7,375 bases of DNA, from NCBI GenBank assembly GCA_021794855.1, contig JAJYPZ010000050.1:1-7375 (forward strand), written 5' to 3'. The position numbers and the translations under genes were made by a program. Shown one piece after another: positions 1-7,116 of this stretch. Below the pieces are notes generated by a model. The model was not told the DNA's origin, did not search any database, and saw nothing but the letters and a program-made list of their open reading frames with translations. The DNA is from Pseudomonadota bacterium. Lineage in GTDB: Bacteria; Pseudomonadota; Gammaproteobacteria; Burkholderiales; Sulfuriferulaceae. Numbering within the stretch: position 1 is the first letter of the stretch; every line of letters begins with the position of its first letter.

Positions 1-3000
1 CCTTATTCCGGCATTTGCCGCCAAAGCCGCTGCAATACATTGATCTGCTGGAGCATGACGCGCCTGCGCTGCACCGCGCCAATACCGAACTCGGACTGGC
101 ACTCTCCGACGATGAAATCGAGTATCTGCTCAACCATTTCAAACGCATGAACCGCAATCCTACCGATGTCGAACTGACGATGTTCGCCCAGGCCAACTCG
201 GAACATTGCCGGCACAAGATATTTAATGCAAACTGGGTCATCAACGGCGAAGCGCAGTCGCATACGCTTTTCGGCATGATACGGGAAACGCATGCCCGCC
301 ATCCCGAAGGTACCATAGTCGCCTATTCGGATAATTCCTCAGTCATTGCCGGTGCCGAAACGCAGCGTTTTTATCCAGACAGAATGGGCCGTTACGCCTA
401 TCATCACCGGCTCACGCATATTCTGATGAAAGTGGAAACGCACAATCATCCCACCGCCATTTCGCCTTTTCCCGGCGCGGCGACCGGTTCCGGCGGAGAA
501 ATCCGCGACGAAGGCGCCACCGGCACAGGCTCCAAACCCAAAGCCGGATTATGCGGCTTCTCGGTATCGAATTTACGCATTCCCAATTTCCTGCAACCTT
601 GGGAAAACAATCCAGACCAACTTCCCGATTACGGCAAACCCGGACGTATCGCTTCGGCTTTACAAATCATGATCGAAGGTCCGCTCGGCGCTGCCGCATT
701 CAATAACGAATTCGGCCGACCCAATCTTGCCGGGTATTTCAGAAGTTTCGAAACACTTTGCGACGGTGATATGCGGGGCTATCACAAACCTATCATGCTG
801 GCGGGCGGCGTAGGCAATATCGATGCCGATCAATGTCTTAAGAAATCTTTTGCACCCGGGACACTGCTCGTCCAACTGGGTGGACCAGGCATGCTTATCG
901 GCCTGGGCGGCGGTGCCGCTTCCAGCATGGACACCGGCAGCAACGCCGAAAATCTCGATTTCGATTCGGTACAGCGCGGCAATCCCGAAATGCAGCGGCG
1001 CGCGCAGGAAGTGATAGACCGTTGTTGGCAAATGGGGCGGGATAACCCCATACTTTCCATCCATGATGTCGGCGCAGGAGGCATTTCTAATGCCTTTCCA
1101 GAACTGGTAGACGGTGCCGGACGAGGCGCGATTTTTCAACTGCGCGATGTCCCTCTGGAAGAAACCGGCATGTCGCCGCGAGAGATATGGTCGAATGAAG
1201 CGCAGGAACGCTATGTGCTCGCACTGGCTCCGGCTGATCTGGAATTGTTCCGCGGGCTTTGCGAACGAGAACGCTGCCCTTACGCCGTCGTCGGCGTAGC
1301 AACCGACGAACATCGCCTTACCGTTCAGGACAGCGTAATGTCCGATGATACGCCCGTCGATATGGACATGTCCGTACTGTTAGGCAAGCCGCCGCGCATG
1401 ACGCGTATTGTCGAGCGCATCACCCGTCAATTGCCTGAGCTGGATTTGCAGGGTATAGATATTGCCGAAGCGGCAGTACGTGTATTACGTTTGCCCAGCG
1501 TCGCTTCCAAAGCCTTTTTAATCCATATCGGAGACCGGACGGTAGGCGGCTACACCGCTCGCGATCAACTGGTCGGTCCCTGGCAGGTTCCGGTTGCCGA
1601 TGCTGCCGTCACGACCATGAGCCATACCGGTTACGAAGGCGAAGCGTTCGCCGTCGGCGAACGTACTCCTCTGGCGCTGATCGATGCCCCGGCGTCGGGA
1701 CGCATGGCGATAGCGGAAGCATTGACCAATATCGCCGCAGCGCGCATCGATAAAATCGGCGACATCAAATTATCCGCCAACTGGATGGCAGCGGCAGGAT
1801 TTCCCGGCGAGGACGCCGCCCTATTCGATACCGTAAAAGCCGTGGGTACAGAATTCTGCCCGTCGCTGGGAATCAGCATTCCGGTTGGCAAGGATTCCCT
1901 GTCCATGCGCAGCGCCTGGCAGGAAAACGGCGAAACCAGATCCGTAACAGCGCCGCTGTCACTGATTATTACTGCATTCGCACCAACTCCCGATGCTCGC
2001 CTGACCCTCACGCCCCAGCTTCGTACAGACCAGGGTGAAACCGATCTGATCCTGGTCGATCTGGGGCGCGGACGCAATCGGCTGGGCGGCTCTGCACTGG
2101 CGCAAGTCTATATGCAAACCGGCAACTGTTGTCCGGATGTCTATTCCGCAGAGCAGCTCAAAGCTTTTTTCGGCGTGATACAGGATCTGAATGCCCGGCA
2201 GTTATTGCTGGCATATCATGACCGCTCCGACGGGGGCTTATGGGCGACATTATGCGAAATGGCGTTCGCGGGACATTGCGGCATCAGCATCGATTGCGAT
2301 GAATTGTGTCAGGATTTCAATGCCGCACCAGACGAAAACAATCAGGACGATGAAGAACCGTTGAGCATTTCCCTCCGCCCCGATCATCCCGATTATATTT
2401 TAGGCGTCCTGTTCAACGAGGAATGCGGAGCCGTAATCCAGGTGCGGCGATCCGACACCGCAGCAGTGTTGCAGACGTTCTTTGCTGCCGGATTACGCAG
2501 CGAAGTACACGTCATCGGTACGCCGAATCCGGACGGCCAGATCAGCATACGCCGCAACGGCAAATATTTGCTGAATTTCAGCCGTACCGAACTATATCGG
2601 GCATGGAACGAAACCAGTTACCACATTCAAAAACTGCGTGACAATCCCTACTGTGCGGAAAGCGAATTTGCCCACATTCAAGATGAAGCCGATCCGGGAA
2701 GATTCGTCAAGCTTAGCTTCGACCCCGAATTGAGCTGGACTATCGGCGGCAACAGACCGCGCATAGCCGTATTGCGCGAGCAGGGCGTCAATGGCGAAGT
2801 GGAAATGGCCGCCGCTTTCGATCGTGCGGGCTTTGAAGCCATAGACGTGCACATGAGCGACGTACTGACCGGCCGCACCAGTTTGCGGGATTTTCGCGGA
2901 TTAGCCGCCTGCGGCGGTTTCTCCTACGGCGACGTGCTGGGAGCGGGCGAAGGCTGGGCCAAGTCGATACTTTTCAATCCGCGTGCGCGCGATGAATTCG

Positions 3001-3515
3001 AAGCTTTTTTTAACCGTAGCGACAGTTTTGCGCTCGGTATCTGCAACGGTTGCCAAATGATGAGCAATCTCAAGTCGATCATTCCCGGCGCCCGGTTCTG
3101 GCCCAAATTCACCCGCAATCTCTCGGAACAGTTCGAAGCGCGCTTCGTCATGGTTGAAGTGACCGACAACCCGTCCATATTGTTCGCCGATATGGCCGGC
3201 AGTCAGATGCCCATAGTCGTTGCGCACGGCGAAGGTTATGCCAATTTTGCCCAGACCGGCGATGCCAGCCGCGTGCATAGCGCTTTACGTTTTATCGATC
3301 ATCGGGGCATGGCTACCGAGACGTACCCGCTAAACCCTAACGGTTCCGCCGGCGGCCTCACAGGCGTCACCAGCGAGGACGGCCGGTTTACGATCATGAT
3401 GCCGCATCCGGAACGAGTTTTCCGCGCTATCCAGCAAAGCTGGCATCCAGACCGCACACAGGAAAACGGACCCTGGTTGCGGCTGTTTCAAAATGCACGT
3501 AAATGGGTACAATAA
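1..3515 (+). CDS. purL: Phosphoribosylformylglycinamidine synthase (FGAM synthase), 5'-truncated by window
   Basis: PurL converts formylglycinamide ribonucleotide, glutamine and ATP to formylglycinamidine ribonucleotide in cytoplasmic purine synthesis. The frame is open from base 3, so the gene enters from the left; about 125-130 N-terminal residues (most of the PurS-like domain) are missing compared with the roughly 1295-residue enterobacterial enzyme. The TTG at 15 is an internal codon, not a start. Counting that codon as 1, NSEHCRHK is at 61-68, the [13 protein letters not shown]-site motif at 139-148, followed by [21 protein letters not shown] and the second-half PVGKDS and AYHDRSDGG motifs follow. 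The C-terminal glutaminase domain starts near 915; its nucleophile is the first Cys of GICNGCQMM (1010), with His1131 and Glu1133 in MPHPERVF matching the Cys1135/His1260/Glu1262 triad of Salmonella PurL. An acidic insertion lies near residues 765-790. No internal frameshift is seen. The Nfu-like gene follows directly. Confidence 0.98.
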   Translation, partial: LFRHLPPKPLQYIDLLEHDAPALHRANTELGLALSDDEIEYLLNHFKRMNRNPTDVELTMFAQANSEHCRHKIFNANWVINGEAQSHTLFGMIRETHARHPEGTIVAYSDNSSVIAGAETQRFYPDRMGRYAYHHRLTHILMKVETHNHPTAISPFPGAATGSGGEIRDEGATGTGSKPKAGLCGFSVSNLRIPNFLQPWENNPDQLPDYGKPGRIASALQIMIEGPLGAAAFNNEFGRPNLAGYFRSFETLCDGDMRGYHKPIMLAGGVGNIDADQCLKKSFAPGTLLVQLGGPGMLIGLGGGAASSMDTGSNAENLDFDSVQRGNPEMQRRAQEVIDRCWQMGRDNPILSIHDVGAGGISNAFPELVDGAGRGAIFQLRDVPLEETGMSPREIWSNEAQERYVLALAPADLELFRGLCERERCPYAVVGVATDEHRLTVQDSVMSDDTPVDMDMSVLLGKPPRMTRIVERITRQLPELDLQGIDIAEAAVRVLRLPSVASKAFLIHIGDRTVGGYTARDQLVGPWQVPVADAAVTTMSHTGYEGEAFAVGERTPLALIDAPASGRMAIAEALTNIAAARIDKIGDIKLSANWMAAAGFPGEDAALFDTVKAVGTEFCPSLGISIPVGKDSLSMRSAWQENGETRSVTAPLSLIITAFAPTPDARLTLTPQLRTDQGETDLILVDLGRGRNRLGGSALAQVYMQTGNCCPDVYSAEQLKAFFGVIQDLNARQLLLAYHDRSDGGLWATLCEMAFAGHCGISIDCDELCQDFNAAPDENNQDDEEPLSISLRPDHPDYILGVLFNEECGAVIQVRRSDTAAVLQTFFAAGLRSEVHVIGTPNPDGQISIRRNGKYLLNFSRTELYRAWNETSYHIQKLRDNPYCAESEFAHIQDEADPGRFVKLSFDPELSWTIGGNRPRIAVLREQGVNGEVEMAAAFDRAGFEAIDVHMSDVLTGRTSLRDFRGLAACGGFSYGDVLGAGEGWAKSILFNPRARDEFEAFFNRSDSFALGICNGCQMMSNLKSIIPGARFWPKFTRNLSEQFEARFVMVEVTDNPSILFADMAGSQMPIVVAHGEGYANFAQTGDASRVHSALRFIDHRGMATETYPLNPNGSAGGLTGVTSEDGRFTIMMPHPERVFRAIQQSWHPDRTQENGPWLRLFQNARKWVQ

Positions 3516-3520
3516 ACGGC

Positions 3521-3961
3521 ATGACTACCGACAAGACAATCCCGATCCGCCGCTTTTCTACCGCAGAGCTGGCGCAGCGCGATGCCGAAATGGGCGTTGA
3601 CGACGCACGCTGGTATGAAGAAGATGAACTGGACGAACTGGAAACGCGCGACCCGCTACTGGCTGCCCGCATCGCACAGCGTCAGGCGAGGATCGAAAAG
3701 CTTAAACCGTATGCCGCTACCGGTGCCGCGCCGCCCTTAACCCGGGAAGCGCTGACCGACGTACTCGAAGAAGCCAGAGCCGTGCTATTGCGCGATGGAG
3801 GAGATCTGGAACTGGTCGAAATCTGCGATACCGTGGTGCGCGTCCGCCTCAAAGGCGCATGCGTCGGCTGCCCAAATTCGGTGCTCGATTTGAAAAATGT
3901 GGTGGAAAAAATCGTGCGTCGAACGTTTCCCCAGGTTACGGCCGTACAAAATGTCTACTGA
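3521..3961 (+). CDS. NifU C-terminal (Nfu) domain iron-sulfur protein
   Basis: A 146-residue protein whose last 70 residues are an Nfu domain: a helix, the RDGGDLELVEI strand region, then GACVGCPNS with the CxxC (Cys114 and Cys117 from the ATG at 3521) and the LDLKNVVEKIV helix. Nfu domains bind a [4Fe-4S] cluster between two subunits through this CxxC and pass it to target enzymes in the cytoplasm. The first 70 or so residues are acidic and charged, with a helical look (WYEEDELDELE, then a basic stretch RIAQRQARIEKLK); I do not recognise them. They are neither the A-type scaffold domain of NfuA nor the IscU-like domain of full NifU, so this is not called nfuA or nifU. A start at 3503, overlapping purL and adding six residues, is also possible; neither start has a clear Shine-Dalgarno. 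It begins five bases after the purL stop and probably shares its transcript. Confidence 0.9.
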   Translation: MTTDKTIPIRRFSTAELAQRDAEMGVDDARWYEEDELDELETRDPLLAARIAQRQARIEKLKPYAATGAAPPLTREALTDVLEEARAVLLRDGGDLELVEICDTVVRVRLKGACVGCPNSVLDLKNVVEKIVRRTFPQVTAVQNVY

Positions 3962-3970
3962 ACTATGCTA

Positions 3971-4387
3971 TCAGGGCGTAACCTGTATTTTATCGGGGGT
4001 TGCAACAACTATCGGCGGCTGAGGCTGATGCGAGAGCAACCATTTTTGTTTTACCGCCAATTGTTTTTTAGGCGGCAAACGTTTTAATTTAAGGTAATTC
4101 TTCCGGGCCAGCTCTCTTTGCTGCCAGGTCAGCGAACTCCAGGCCGTCAAACGCTTCTGGAAACGTTTTTGCTGCTCCGGTTTCAGCTTCGGATATTTCG
4201 CCGCGACAGCGAGCAATCTTTTGCGTTGCAGATCGGTCATGCCTGGCCATTTGGCTTTTACCGGCGCCAGAATCGCTTGCTGGGTGGGCGACAAGCCGTC
4301 CCATGCCGGTTCGGCAGACCAGACCGGTGATGCCAGGCATAACAGACACGTCAGCGCTGTCAGTATGCGGAAGAATTGCTGACCCAT
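3971..4387 (-). CDS. Exported DUF3106 family protein with five 18-residue repeats
   Basis: A 138-residue basic protein, third gene of the sigma-factor operon. Residues 1-25 form a signal peptide (short basic start, hydrophobic core with Cys14 and Cys17, cleavage likely after VWSA), so the mature chain should be periplasmic. No good lipobox is present. Residues 29-118 are five repeats of exactly 18 residues beginning at W29, W47, Y65, W83 and L101. Their common pattern is aromatic-x-x-L-[ST]-x-x-Q-[QR], then a charged helix. A Pro-rich tail follows. The assignment to DUF3106, a family of unknown function, rests on the W..LT..QR pattern and on its place after a DUF3619 gene. The LTxxQ-like motifs resemble those of CpxP/Spy periplasmic proteins, suggesting by inference an envelope sensor or chaperone role. 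The start overlaps the end of the DUF3619 gene by 28 bases, so translation is probably coupled. Confidence 0.85.
   Translation of the reverse strand: MGQQFFRILTALTCLLCLASPVWSAEPAWDGLSPTQQAILAPVKAKWPGMTDLQRKRLLAVAAKYPKLKPEQQKRFQKRLTAWSSLTWQQRELARKNYLKLKRLPPKKQLAVKQKWLLSHQPQPPIVVATPDKIQVTP
4034..4303 (-). repeat. Five tandem 18-residue (54-base) protein repeats in the DUF3106 gene
   Basis: Residues 29-118 of the DUF3106 protein align without gaps in five 18-residue units: WDGLSPTQQ..., WPGMTDLQR..., YPKLKPEQQ..., WSSLTWQQR... and LKRLPPKKQ.... Position 1 is aromatic in four of five, position 4 is Leu or Met, position 8 is Gln in four of five and position 9 is Gln or Arg in all. Eighteen residues equal five turns of alpha-helix, so a helical hairpin or superhelix is plausible. 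The repeat is evident in protein; the DNA units have diverged. Confidence 0.8.
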
Positions 4388-4743
4388 TTGCTCAGATGTC
4401 CATCAAGATAAGCGTTGACAGGTAGATCGCCGGTTAACAATTCGGTATCTACACTTGCTGTATTATCGTCTTTTCCGTTGCCGCCCGATTGCCAGACCGC
4501 CGTCCCGCCGCCCAACGCCAGTACCAGCAGCATGCCCGCCAATCCGAGTCGGTGCTGCCGCACCCAGTCCGTCCAGGTCAGGCCATGTCCCGAGCTGTAG
4601 GAATGAGCATAAATGCTGTGTGTCGCAAGAGCGCAGGCCTGCTCGCGGGCCAGCCGAAGTTGCTCTGTAATTTCCGGGCGCAACAAAGGCAAACTGTCGT
4701 CAAGCACAGCTATCATTTCCTTTGCGTAAGCATCCTCATTCAT
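4360..4743 (-). CDS. DUF3619 family single-pass membrane protein, candidate anti-sigma factor
   Basis: A 127-residue protein between the sigma factor and the DUF3106 gene. Residues 1-62 are soluble and helical (EEM/LRLAREQA type), carry one Cys at 37, and end in WVRQHR. A single membrane segment spans about 66-84 (LGLAGMLLVLALGGG), and a 40-residue tail ends in a LPVNAYLDG...W motif seen in DUF3619 proteins. Basic residues before the membrane segment place the N-terminus in the cytoplasm. This is the shape of a membrane anti-sigma factor, and the gene overlaps the sigma gene by 8 bases. That role is inferred from topology and position; I see no recognisable ZAS zinc motif (HxxxCxxC) or RseA-like sequence. 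The start is supported by AAGGA at 4751-4755, seven bases upstream of the ATG, inside the sigma gene. Confidence 0.85.
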   Translation of the reverse strand: MNEDAYAKEMIAVLDDSLPLLRPEITEQLRLAREQACALATHSIYAHSYSSGHGLTWTDWVRQHRLGLAGMLLVLALGGGTAVWQSGGNGKDDNTASVDTELLTGDLPVNAYLDGHLSKWVSNSSAY

Positions 4744-5296
4744 TTTTTATTCCTTTATCCTGCAACAGCTCGGCAAGCGCGCGCACGGCACGAGAGCAAT
4801 GCGTTTTGACGCTACCTTCCGAGCATCCCATTGCTGTCGCTGTTTCTGCAATATCCATTTCCTCCCAATAACGCAGCAGGAAGGCTTCCCGTTGACGCGC
4901 GGGCAACTTTTCTATCGCATTTTCTATAAGAGCAAGATTCTTGCCAGTAGCGAGCTGATTATAAGGATTATCTTTTTCTTCGGTCGGCTGTACATATTCC
5001 TGCCCTTCCTCATCGTTATCGTCGCGTCCGGACGTAAAGAAAGACAACGCGGATACCCAAAAGTTGCGAACCTTCTGACGACGGTAATAATCGCGTATTG
5101 TATTTTGCAGTATTCGCTGAAATAAGAGAGGAAACTCGGCCGCAGGTGCGTCAGCGTATTTTTCCGCAAGCTTCATCATGGAATCCTGTACTATGTCGAG
5201 GGCGGCCTGTTCGTCGCGCACGGCAAAAGCCGCCTGCCGGTACGCCCTGCGTTCTACCTCCGCCAAAAAGCGGGACAGCTCGTCGGCACTAGGCAC
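4736..5296 (-). CDS. ECF-type RNA polymerase sigma factor (sigma-70 family)
   Basis: With the preferred GTG start the protein has 186 residues. Sigma region 2 covers about 18-78: AFAVRDEQAALDIVQDSM, then a helix with LFQRILQNTIRDYYRRQK, the core-binding and -10 recognition region. A long acidic linker follows (about 79-118, DDNDEEGQEY). Sigma region 4 is at about 120-176, with LPARQREAFLLRYWEEM and a helix-turn-helix (IAETATAMGCSEGSVKTHCSRAVRAL) for the -35 element. Regions 1 and 3 are absent, as in ECF sigma factors. An in-frame ATG at 5407 would add 37 low-complexity residues that do not look like this family; only a weak CGGA precedes it, whereas the GTG has GGAAGGA five to six bases upstream. 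Target genes cannot be read from the window. The gene heads a tightly overlapping operon with DUF3619 and DUF3106 genes, the likely control proteins. Confidence 0.93.
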   Translation of the reverse strand: MPSADELSRFLAEVERRAYRQAAFAVRDEQAALDIVQDSMMKLAEKYADAPAAEFPLLFQRILQNTIRDYYRRQKVRNFWVSALSFFTSGRDDNDEEGQEYVQPTEEKDNPYNQLATGKNLALIENAIEKLPARQREAFLLRYWEEMDIAETATAMGCSEGSVKTHCSRAVRALAELLQDKGIKNE

Positions 5297-5301
5297 AGGT
5301 T

Positions 5302-5308
5302 TCCTTCC
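5302..5308 (-). promoter_or_regulatory. Ribosome binding site deciding the sigma-factor start
   Basis: On the minus strand this reads GGAAGGA, and the AAGGA core lies five bases before the GTG at 5296-5294. It is the best Shine-Dalgarno near any candidate start of the sigma gene and favours GTG over the ATG at 5407. Confidence 0.65.
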
Positions 5309-5330
5309 ATCCGGGGACGATCGAGCACGA

Positions 5331-5349
5331 CCGGAACTGTTCAGTTCGG
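5331..5349. repeat. Imperfect inverted repeat upstream of the sigma gene
   Basis: CCGGAACTG and CAGTTCGG face each other around TT: five paired bases (AACTG/CAGTT), one bulged base, then CCG/CGG. It sits 35-53 bases upstream of the preferred GTG start. It could be an operator or a small leader hairpin, or chance; the CCGGAAC half recurs 40 bases away at 5371-5377. Confidence 0.3.
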
Positions 5350-5470
5350 CCCCTATCGGCGCAACGCTCTCCGGAACGACAGACCGTATTCCGCCAACGA
5401 ATGCCATATCCGGCTGAACATGGCAAATCGAACAAAATTATTTTTTCAAACAAATGGATATCCAGGATTA

Positions 5471-6418
5471 TTAATGTATTTTCATGCCCATAAAGGCTAA
5501 TGGATTGATATTTTTAGCCAAAGTTACGCCTAAATGTTTGGCAAAACGATCGGCAAACCCCTCCTGCGGCGTAAAATCGACAATTTTCCTGGCGTGTATG
5601 ATTTCGCGCGCCACGTAATCCGTACTACCCAGGCCGTCAGCCAAACCAAGCTTGATGCTTTGCGCTCCGGTCCAGACCAGTCCGCTGAACATAACGGGCG
5701 TTTCTTTCAAACGGCTGCCGCGCCCTTCTCGAACCGCCTGAATAAACTGCTGATGGATCTGGTCCAGCATTTGCTTGGCGTAAGCCACCTGTTGAGGATT
5801 AGCCGGCGAAAACGGATCGAGGAAGCCCTTGTTGGCGCCTGCCGTCAATAAACGCCGCTCTACGCCCAGCTTATCCATGGTTCCGGTAAATCCGAAGCCG
5901 TCCATCAGTACCCCTATCGATCCGACCAGACTGGCTTTATCGACATAAATCCGGTCAGCCGCCGCAGCAACGTAATAACCGCCTGAAGCGCAAATATCGT
6001 CGACTACAACATACAGCGGAATTTTCGGATATTTCAAGCGCAACCGTTTCATTTCATCGTAAATCTGGCCGGCCTGGACCGGACTGCCGCCGGGGCTGTT
6101 GATGCGCAGGATTACTCCTTGCGTATCCTTGTCCTTGAACGCATCGTCCAGACCGCCGATAATCTGGTCGGCGCTGACGTCATTAGGCCCTATGGTTCCT
6201 TTTAATTCGACCAGCGCAGTATGTTTGCCGTGCAGATCGAGATTATTCGCGCCGTTCCAGGTCAATATCCCATACAGCAAAGCGCCTAACAGCAGCAAAC
6301 TCAAAAGCTTGAAAAAAATTCTCCAGCGCCGCGCCGCTCTTTGCTCCCTCACGGCAGCGAGTGCGACTTTTTCCAGAATTTCACGTTCCCAGTTACCCGG
6401 TTTTTCCGATTCAGACAT
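5471..6418 (-). CDS. sppA: Signal peptide peptidase SppA, 36K type (S49 serine protease)
   Basis: A 315-residue inner-membrane protease that degrades signal peptides left in the membrane. A basic cytoplasmic N-terminus (REQRAARRWRIFFK) leads into one membrane segment at about 36-53; the rest should be periplasmic. The S49 fold is seen in VILRINSPGGSP (102-113), then DDICASGGYYVAAAADRI, where Ser145 is the nucleophile, and SLVGSIGVLMDGFGF. Lys197 in ANKGFLDPFSP fits the general base, agreeing with Ser147/Lys199 of Bacillus subtilis SppA. It is the short single-domain form, not the 67K tandem form of E. coli. The ATG is supported by AAAGGA at 6425-6430, six bases upstream. It lies 41 bases after the HAD gene on the same strand, in the rluC-HAD-sppA order known from Pseudomonas. 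A quality-control link to the adjacent sigma/DUF3106 genes is conceivable but unproven. Confidence 0.96.
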   Translation of the reverse strand: MSESEKPGNWEREILEKVALAAVREQRAARRWRIFFKLLSLLLLGALLYGILTWNGANNLDLHGKHTALVELKGTIGPNDVSADQIIGGLDDAFKDKDTQGVILRINSPGGSPVQAGQIYDEMKRLRLKYPKIPLYVVVDDICASGGYYVAAAADRIYVDKASLVGSIGVLMDGFGFTGTMDKLGVERRLLTAGANKGFLDPFSPANPQQVAYAKQMLDQIHQQFIQAVREGRGSRLKETPVMFSGLVWTGAQSIKLGLADGLGSTDYVAREIIHARKIVDFTPQEGFADRFAKHLGVTLAKNINPLAFMGMKIH

Positions 6419-6450
6419 GTATTTTCCTTTAAGGGTGCTGGCAAAGCATT

Positions 6451-6456
6451 AGTATA
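6451..6456 (-). promoter_or_regulatory. Possible weak promoter -10 box before sppA
   Basis: The minus strand reads TATACT in the 41-base gap between the HAD gene and sppA, 33 bases upstream of the sppA ATG. The -35 position has only a poor match (TGGTTA with an 18-base spacer). sppA may therefore have its own weak promoter in addition to read-through from rluC and the HAD gene. Confidence 0.25.
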
Positions 6457-6459
6457 AAC

Positions 6460-7116
6460 TCATGCGTGCGCATTTAACCATTGCGATAATCCAACAAAAT
6501 CATCAGCTATGAATAAAGGGGAGAATTCCCGCAAGCTTTCCTTGGTGTGCGCGCCATAGCCGGCTCCTATACTGGCTACGCCTGCGTTTTTCGCCATGAG
6601 CAGATCGTGACTGGTGTCGCCGATCATCAGCGTGCGCCCGGCCGGTACGCCGAATGCTTCCATCAACTCGAATATCATGGCGGGATCAGGTTTGGAGAGG
6701 CTTTCATCGGCGCATCGCGTCGCATGAAAATACGGACGCAGACGACTTGCATCCAGCGCCCGCTCCAGACCCGCACGGTTTTTTCCGGTCGCTACGGTCA
6801 TGGTATGTCCGGCCTGATGCAACCTCGGGATGGCGGCAGACACGCCATCAAACAAGGTCAGCAGGCTGTCCTCGCGCAAAAAATGATAGCGGTAACGCTC
6901 GATTAAACGCGGATACTCATCAGTCGGCAAATCCGGCAGCAATTCGGCAATCGCATTAGTCAGTCCCAATCCGATAATATGACTGGCCTCCTGCTGGGTA
7001 GGCACCGGCAAATCCAGATCGGCGCAGGCCTTGCGTATCGATCCGGCAATCGCAGCCGTCGAATCCATCAAGGTACCGTCCCAATCGAAAATCAATAAAT
7101 CAAACTGTCTGGGCAT
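6460..7116 (-). CDS. HAD-superfamily hydrolase, phosphoglycolate-phosphatase-like
   Basis: A 218-residue cytoplasmic haloacid-dehalogenase phosphatase of subfamily IA. All four catalytic motifs are intact: FDWDGT with nucleophile Asp11 and acid/base Asp13, Thr110 in VATGK, Lys142 in SKPDP, and GDTSHD with the magnesium ligands Asp167 and Asp171. Residues about 17-85 form the alpha-helical cap typical of phosphoglycolate phosphatase and beta-phosphoglucomutase relatives. The substrate cannot be told from sequence; a small phosphate ester, as for Gph, is the family expectation, and no gph symbol is given. Its ATG lies inside the end of rluC (17-base overlap) with no good Shine-Dalgarno, so translation is probably coupled. 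The pairing with rluC upstream and sppA downstream is conserved in Pseudomonas. Confidence 0.93.
   Translation of the reverse strand: MPRQFDLLIFDWDGTLMDSTAAIAGSIRKACADLDLPVPTQQEASHIIGLGLTNAIAELLPDLPTDEYPRLIERYRYHFLREDSLLTLFDGVSAAIPRLHQAGHTMTVATGKNRAGLERALDASRLRPYFHATRCADESLSKPDPAMIFELMEAFGVPAGRTLMIGDTSHDLLMAKNAGVASIGAGYGAHTKESLREFSPLFIADDFVGLSQWLNAHA

Larger units (their letters stand above)
5297..5470 (-). promoter_or_regulatory. Intergenic leader between sppA and the sigma operon, probable promoter region
   Basis: If the sigma factor starts at GTG 5296, these 174 bases are non-coding. The part next to sppA (about 5428-5470) is AT-rich, unlike its surroundings, and is the likely place of a promoter read leftward; I cannot pick convincing -35/-10 hexamers. 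The part nearer the gene holds an inverted repeat and the ribosome binding site. No rho-independent terminator for sppA is visible. If translation starts at 5407 instead, only 63 bases are non-coding. Confidence 0.4.

Noticed and set aside
15..17. TTG as the start codon of purL
   Set aside because: The frame continues upstream to the window edge and the protein would lack about 125 conserved residues; the gene is cut by the window.
660..1313. 217-codon open frame on the minus strand within purL
   Set aside because: It lies wholly antisense to strongly conserved PurL coding sequence and its translation has no recognisable domain; it is a by-product of purL codon use.
1631..2077. 148-codon minus-strand open frame within purL
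   Set aside because: Antisense to purL, Ser/Arg/Ala-rich low-complexity translation with no family resemblance.
4799..5125. 108-codon plus-strand open frame with hydrophobic stretches
   Set aside because: Antisense to the conserved sigma-factor domains; the hydrophobic look comes from reading the complement of charged codons.
5333..5377. GGAAC motifs on the plus strand, considered as ECF-type -35 boxes
   Set aside because: They point away from the sigma gene toward antisense sppA, and no matching -10 element is seen at 16-17 bases.
5455..5464. Perfect 10-base palindrome TGGATATCCA just past the sppA stop, considered as terminator
   Set aside because: It has no loop and no following U-run on the sppA strand, so it cannot form a rho-independent terminator; a 10-base palindrome may be chance.
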